Assembly: GCA_021777105.1 (NCBI GenBank)
Contig: JAIQZQ010000024.1
Span: 1-40,510 of the forward strand
DNA from: Candidatus Anammoxibacter sp.
Lineage (GTDB): Bacteria > Planctomycetota > Brocadiia > Brocadiales > Anammoxibacteraceae
Length of the DNA: 40,510 nt
Direction: 5' to 3'
This document shows positions 39,243 to 40,510 of the stretch, in pieces. A program made the position numbers and the translations under genes. How positions within the stretch are numbered: position 1 is the first letter of the stretch; every line of letters starts with the position of its first letter. The notes under the pieces are model-generated. The model searched no databases and had not been told where the DNA came from. It saw only the letters and a program-made list of their open reading frames with translations.

Positions 39243-39625
39243 TGGTTACACTTGACACTTGCGCAATAATATGGCTTGCATTATCGCAAAAGGAGCTATC
39301 TAAAAAGGCTAAAGCGGCTATTGATTCCAATGAGTTGATCATATCAGATATCAGTTTTTGGGAAATTGCCATGCTTGTAAAAGCCGGGAGGATTAAAATA
39401 GGAGCTGATTATAACGAATTCATTAATCTATTGCTTGAATCATACAAGATCAATGTAAAGCCTATATCCCCGGAAATTGCCGATAAAGTTGTAAATTTTA
39501 GCGCCGGGATAAGCAATGATCCCGCAGACAGAATTATAGCCGCAACTTCAATAACAGAACAAGCCCCATTAATAACCAAAGATATTAATTTAAGAAAATC
39601 TAAAATCGTCCAGACTATTTGGTAA
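39242..39625 (+). CDS. vapC: VapC-family PIN-domain toxin
   Basis: The 127-residue product is a complete PIN domain: LDTCAIIWL (D5), ISFWEIAML (E41), NDPADRIIAATS (D92, D95), and a final ITKDINLR. The acidic residues bind the metal used for RNA cleavage. VapC toxins cut tRNA or rRNA; the target here is not known. It is coupled to the upstream antitoxin by a TAATG overlap. The pair lies between 33-bp direct repeats, next to a recombinase remnant. Confidence 0.92.
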   Translation: MVTLDTCAIIWLALSQKELSKKAKAAIDSNELIISDISFWEIAMLVKAGRIKIGADYNEFINLLLESYKINVKPISPEIADKVVNFSAGISNDPADRIIAATSITEQAPLITKDINLRKSKIVQTIW

Positions 39626-39660
39626 TTACCTCCGCTTTTTGCTCTAAGCTTTTTGTTTTT

Positions 39661-39693
39661 GCTCGGCGTTTGTGCTGAGTAATTACGAAGCGC
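39661..39693 (+). repeat. direct repeat right of phd/vapC
   Basis: This is the second copy of the 33-bp repeat at 38893-38925, 36 bp after the vapC stop. It is followed by CTTCACGCTATACG where the left copy has a related CTTGCGCCCTACACG. Confidence 0.65.
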
Positions 39694-39870
39694 TCTTCAC
39701 GCTATACGTCTTGCTCCGTTATTACAAAGCCGTTACAATAATTGTAAACATCAATCGCCAACGTCAAAACTACTAACAGCTTACGTAAATCTTAATATTA
39801 CTTTTTATCAATATTCACTCTTTGTCATATTTTCCCTAAGCGCCTGTTGATTTTAAATTACATACATTAT

Positions 39871-40146
39871 TCAAATTTTTGGTAGACAACAGGCAAATAA
39901 AGCGCTAAATTTGAACACTACATTAATTAGAATCCAAAGAGCTTTAGGCTTTTTAGTAGCAAAGCTTTTAATGGTATGCGTGTAAACAATAGTTGTAATT
40001 ATATCGCTATGGCCTAATAATCCCTGTATTGTGCGCATATCGTAATTTGATTGTGAAAGATGAATCGCAAAGCTACGACGAAAAACATGAGGTATGACCT
40101 TTTTACCAATTTTGATAAAAAAAGTTATATTGCTGCAAAAATCTAG
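39871..40146 (-). pseudogene. C-terminal remnant of a tyrosine recombinase (integron/Xer type)
   Basis: A minus-strand frame of 91 codons, without a start codon and bounded upstream by TAG, encodes the catalytic end of a phage-integrase family protein. It has PHVFRRSFAIHL (H and R of the HxxR box), YDMRTIQGLLGHSD (the LGH box), and TTIVYTHTIKS with the nucleophilic Tyr. The N-terminal domain and the first catalytic Arg are missing. The YTHTIKS ending and the FRRSFA form resemble integron integrases more than XerC/D; this is a judgement by eye. Beyond about residue 70 the sequence is degenerate. It must be inactive as it stands. Confidence 0.8.
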
Positions 40147-40244
40147 CTAAGGGTTCGGAAAGAACAAAGATCAGATTAAACTTAGAATGAACTTCTTGTA
40201 AAACGTTCAAAATTAAAAACCTTGGATACAAAGCTTAAAATCCT

Positions 40245-40289
40245 ATCTTTCCGAATAACCACTTTTAAAAACTGCTTATTCGGAAAGAT
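40245..40289. repeat. 14-bp inverted repeat
   Basis: ATCTTTCCGAATAA (40245-40258) and TTATTCGGAAAGAT (40276-40289) are perfect complements around a 17-nt spacer. A further TTCGGAAAGA occurs near 40154. It could be a recombination or binding site, or a hairpin. Confidence 0.7.
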
Positions 40290-40333
40290 TTCAATCTTTT
40301 AAAGGCAAAAAACAACAAATTCTAAAATTAGAT

Positions 40334-40364
40334 AACCGATTTCGGAGATCTCCGAGATCCGGTT
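40334..40364. repeat. palindrome upstream of the recombinase remnant
   Basis: AACCGATTTCGG and CCGAGATCCGGTT pair around AGATCT with one bulged base and one G-T pair. This imperfect, bulged stem is reminiscent of folded recombination sites, but the conserved integron core triplets were not found in matching positions. Confidence 0.55.
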
Positions 40365-40510
40365 AATCACTTGTTGAACGAAACCGCTTGCGCGGTAGTT
40401 TTGTGTCACCCTAAGCAGCGCCAGTTCTTTGACAATCGTAATACAACCAAAAATGTAGTGGACAAACCGCAACGCCCAAGCTATCTTTCCTTTAGTATTT
40501 TATATTTTCA

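Larger units (their letters stand above)
40147..40510. other. AT-rich end of window, no gene seen
   Basis: This stretch should have held the N-terminal part of the recombinase, but I find no matching frame. It contains two strong inverted repeats (listed separately) and three occurrences of TTCGGAAAGA or its complement. Confidence 0.5.

Noticed and set aside
40334..40379. Integron attC site
   Set aside because: A GTTGAAC matching the GTTRRRY core occurs at 40373, but no matching RYYYAAC partner is found at the expected place, so I do not call an attC.

Overview
The window looks like a chromosomal segment from an uncultivated Gram-negative (diderm) bacterium of low to moderate GC content. Support for an outer membrane with lipopolysaccharide comes from a complete ADP-heptose pathway (hldE, gmhA, gmhB), a Kdo-8-phosphate phosphatase (kdsC), a very large LptC/LptA-like protein and a SurA/PpiC-type chaperone. 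Isoprenoids are made by the MEP pathway (ispH), and Tat export plus molybdenum-cofactor functions (tatA, mobB, moaB/mog) are present. The intergenic repeat content and some fusions remind me of PVC-type or other uncultivated phyla such as Omnitrophota or Planctomycetota. That is an impression; there is no rRNA or other phylogenetic marker here to settle it.

Layout. 1-2050: repeat-rich intergenic DNA around a parDE toxin-antitoxin pair. 2056-6260: a macrodomain hydrolase, a periplasmic PpiC-type isomerase with a near-consensus promoter, and a large secreted protein with a seven-repeat YVTN propeller and four PKD domains. 6544-11464: a five-gene operon-like run (IspH-UbiA fusion, DUF502 membrane protein, LarA-like isomerase, dual-OB-fold protein, MoaB/Mog). 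11595-15283: aldo/keto reductase, lipid kinase, an unknown membrane protein and a secreted transglutaminase-like protein. 15419-16880: a second antitoxin/RelE-type pair, tRNA-Arg(TCT) with its own promoter and terminator, then a cluster of palindromes. 17041-21288: tilS, a DUF4160/DUF2442 pair, a stand-alone Ada zinc domain, tatA, mobB and a dCMP-deaminase-like gene. 21582-26641 (minus strand): site-2 protease, scpA, Trm112-like, yidC, mnmE, probably one operon. 27188-30011: kdsC and the LptC/LptA-like gene. 30717-33542: a Yip1-type membrane protein, a TPR lipoprotein and a small membrane protein. 33823-38381: cutA, a secreted unknown, then hldE-gmhA-gmhB-mtnP. 38382-40510: repeats, a phd/vapC pair between direct repeats, and the C-terminal remnant of a tyrosine recombinase.

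The housekeeping content is mostly ordinary. The unusual material is (i) the IspH-UbiA fusion in an operon with a LarA-like enzyme, (ii) two in-frame insertions in mnmE that both carry palindromes, (iii) several families of dispersed palindromic and word-like repeats, (iv) a short peptide-coding repeat present twice, (v) a toxin-antitoxin module between direct repeats beside a decayed integrase, and (vi) the fused LptC/LptA-like bridge protein. All functional calls are from reading translated sequence; no database search was run.
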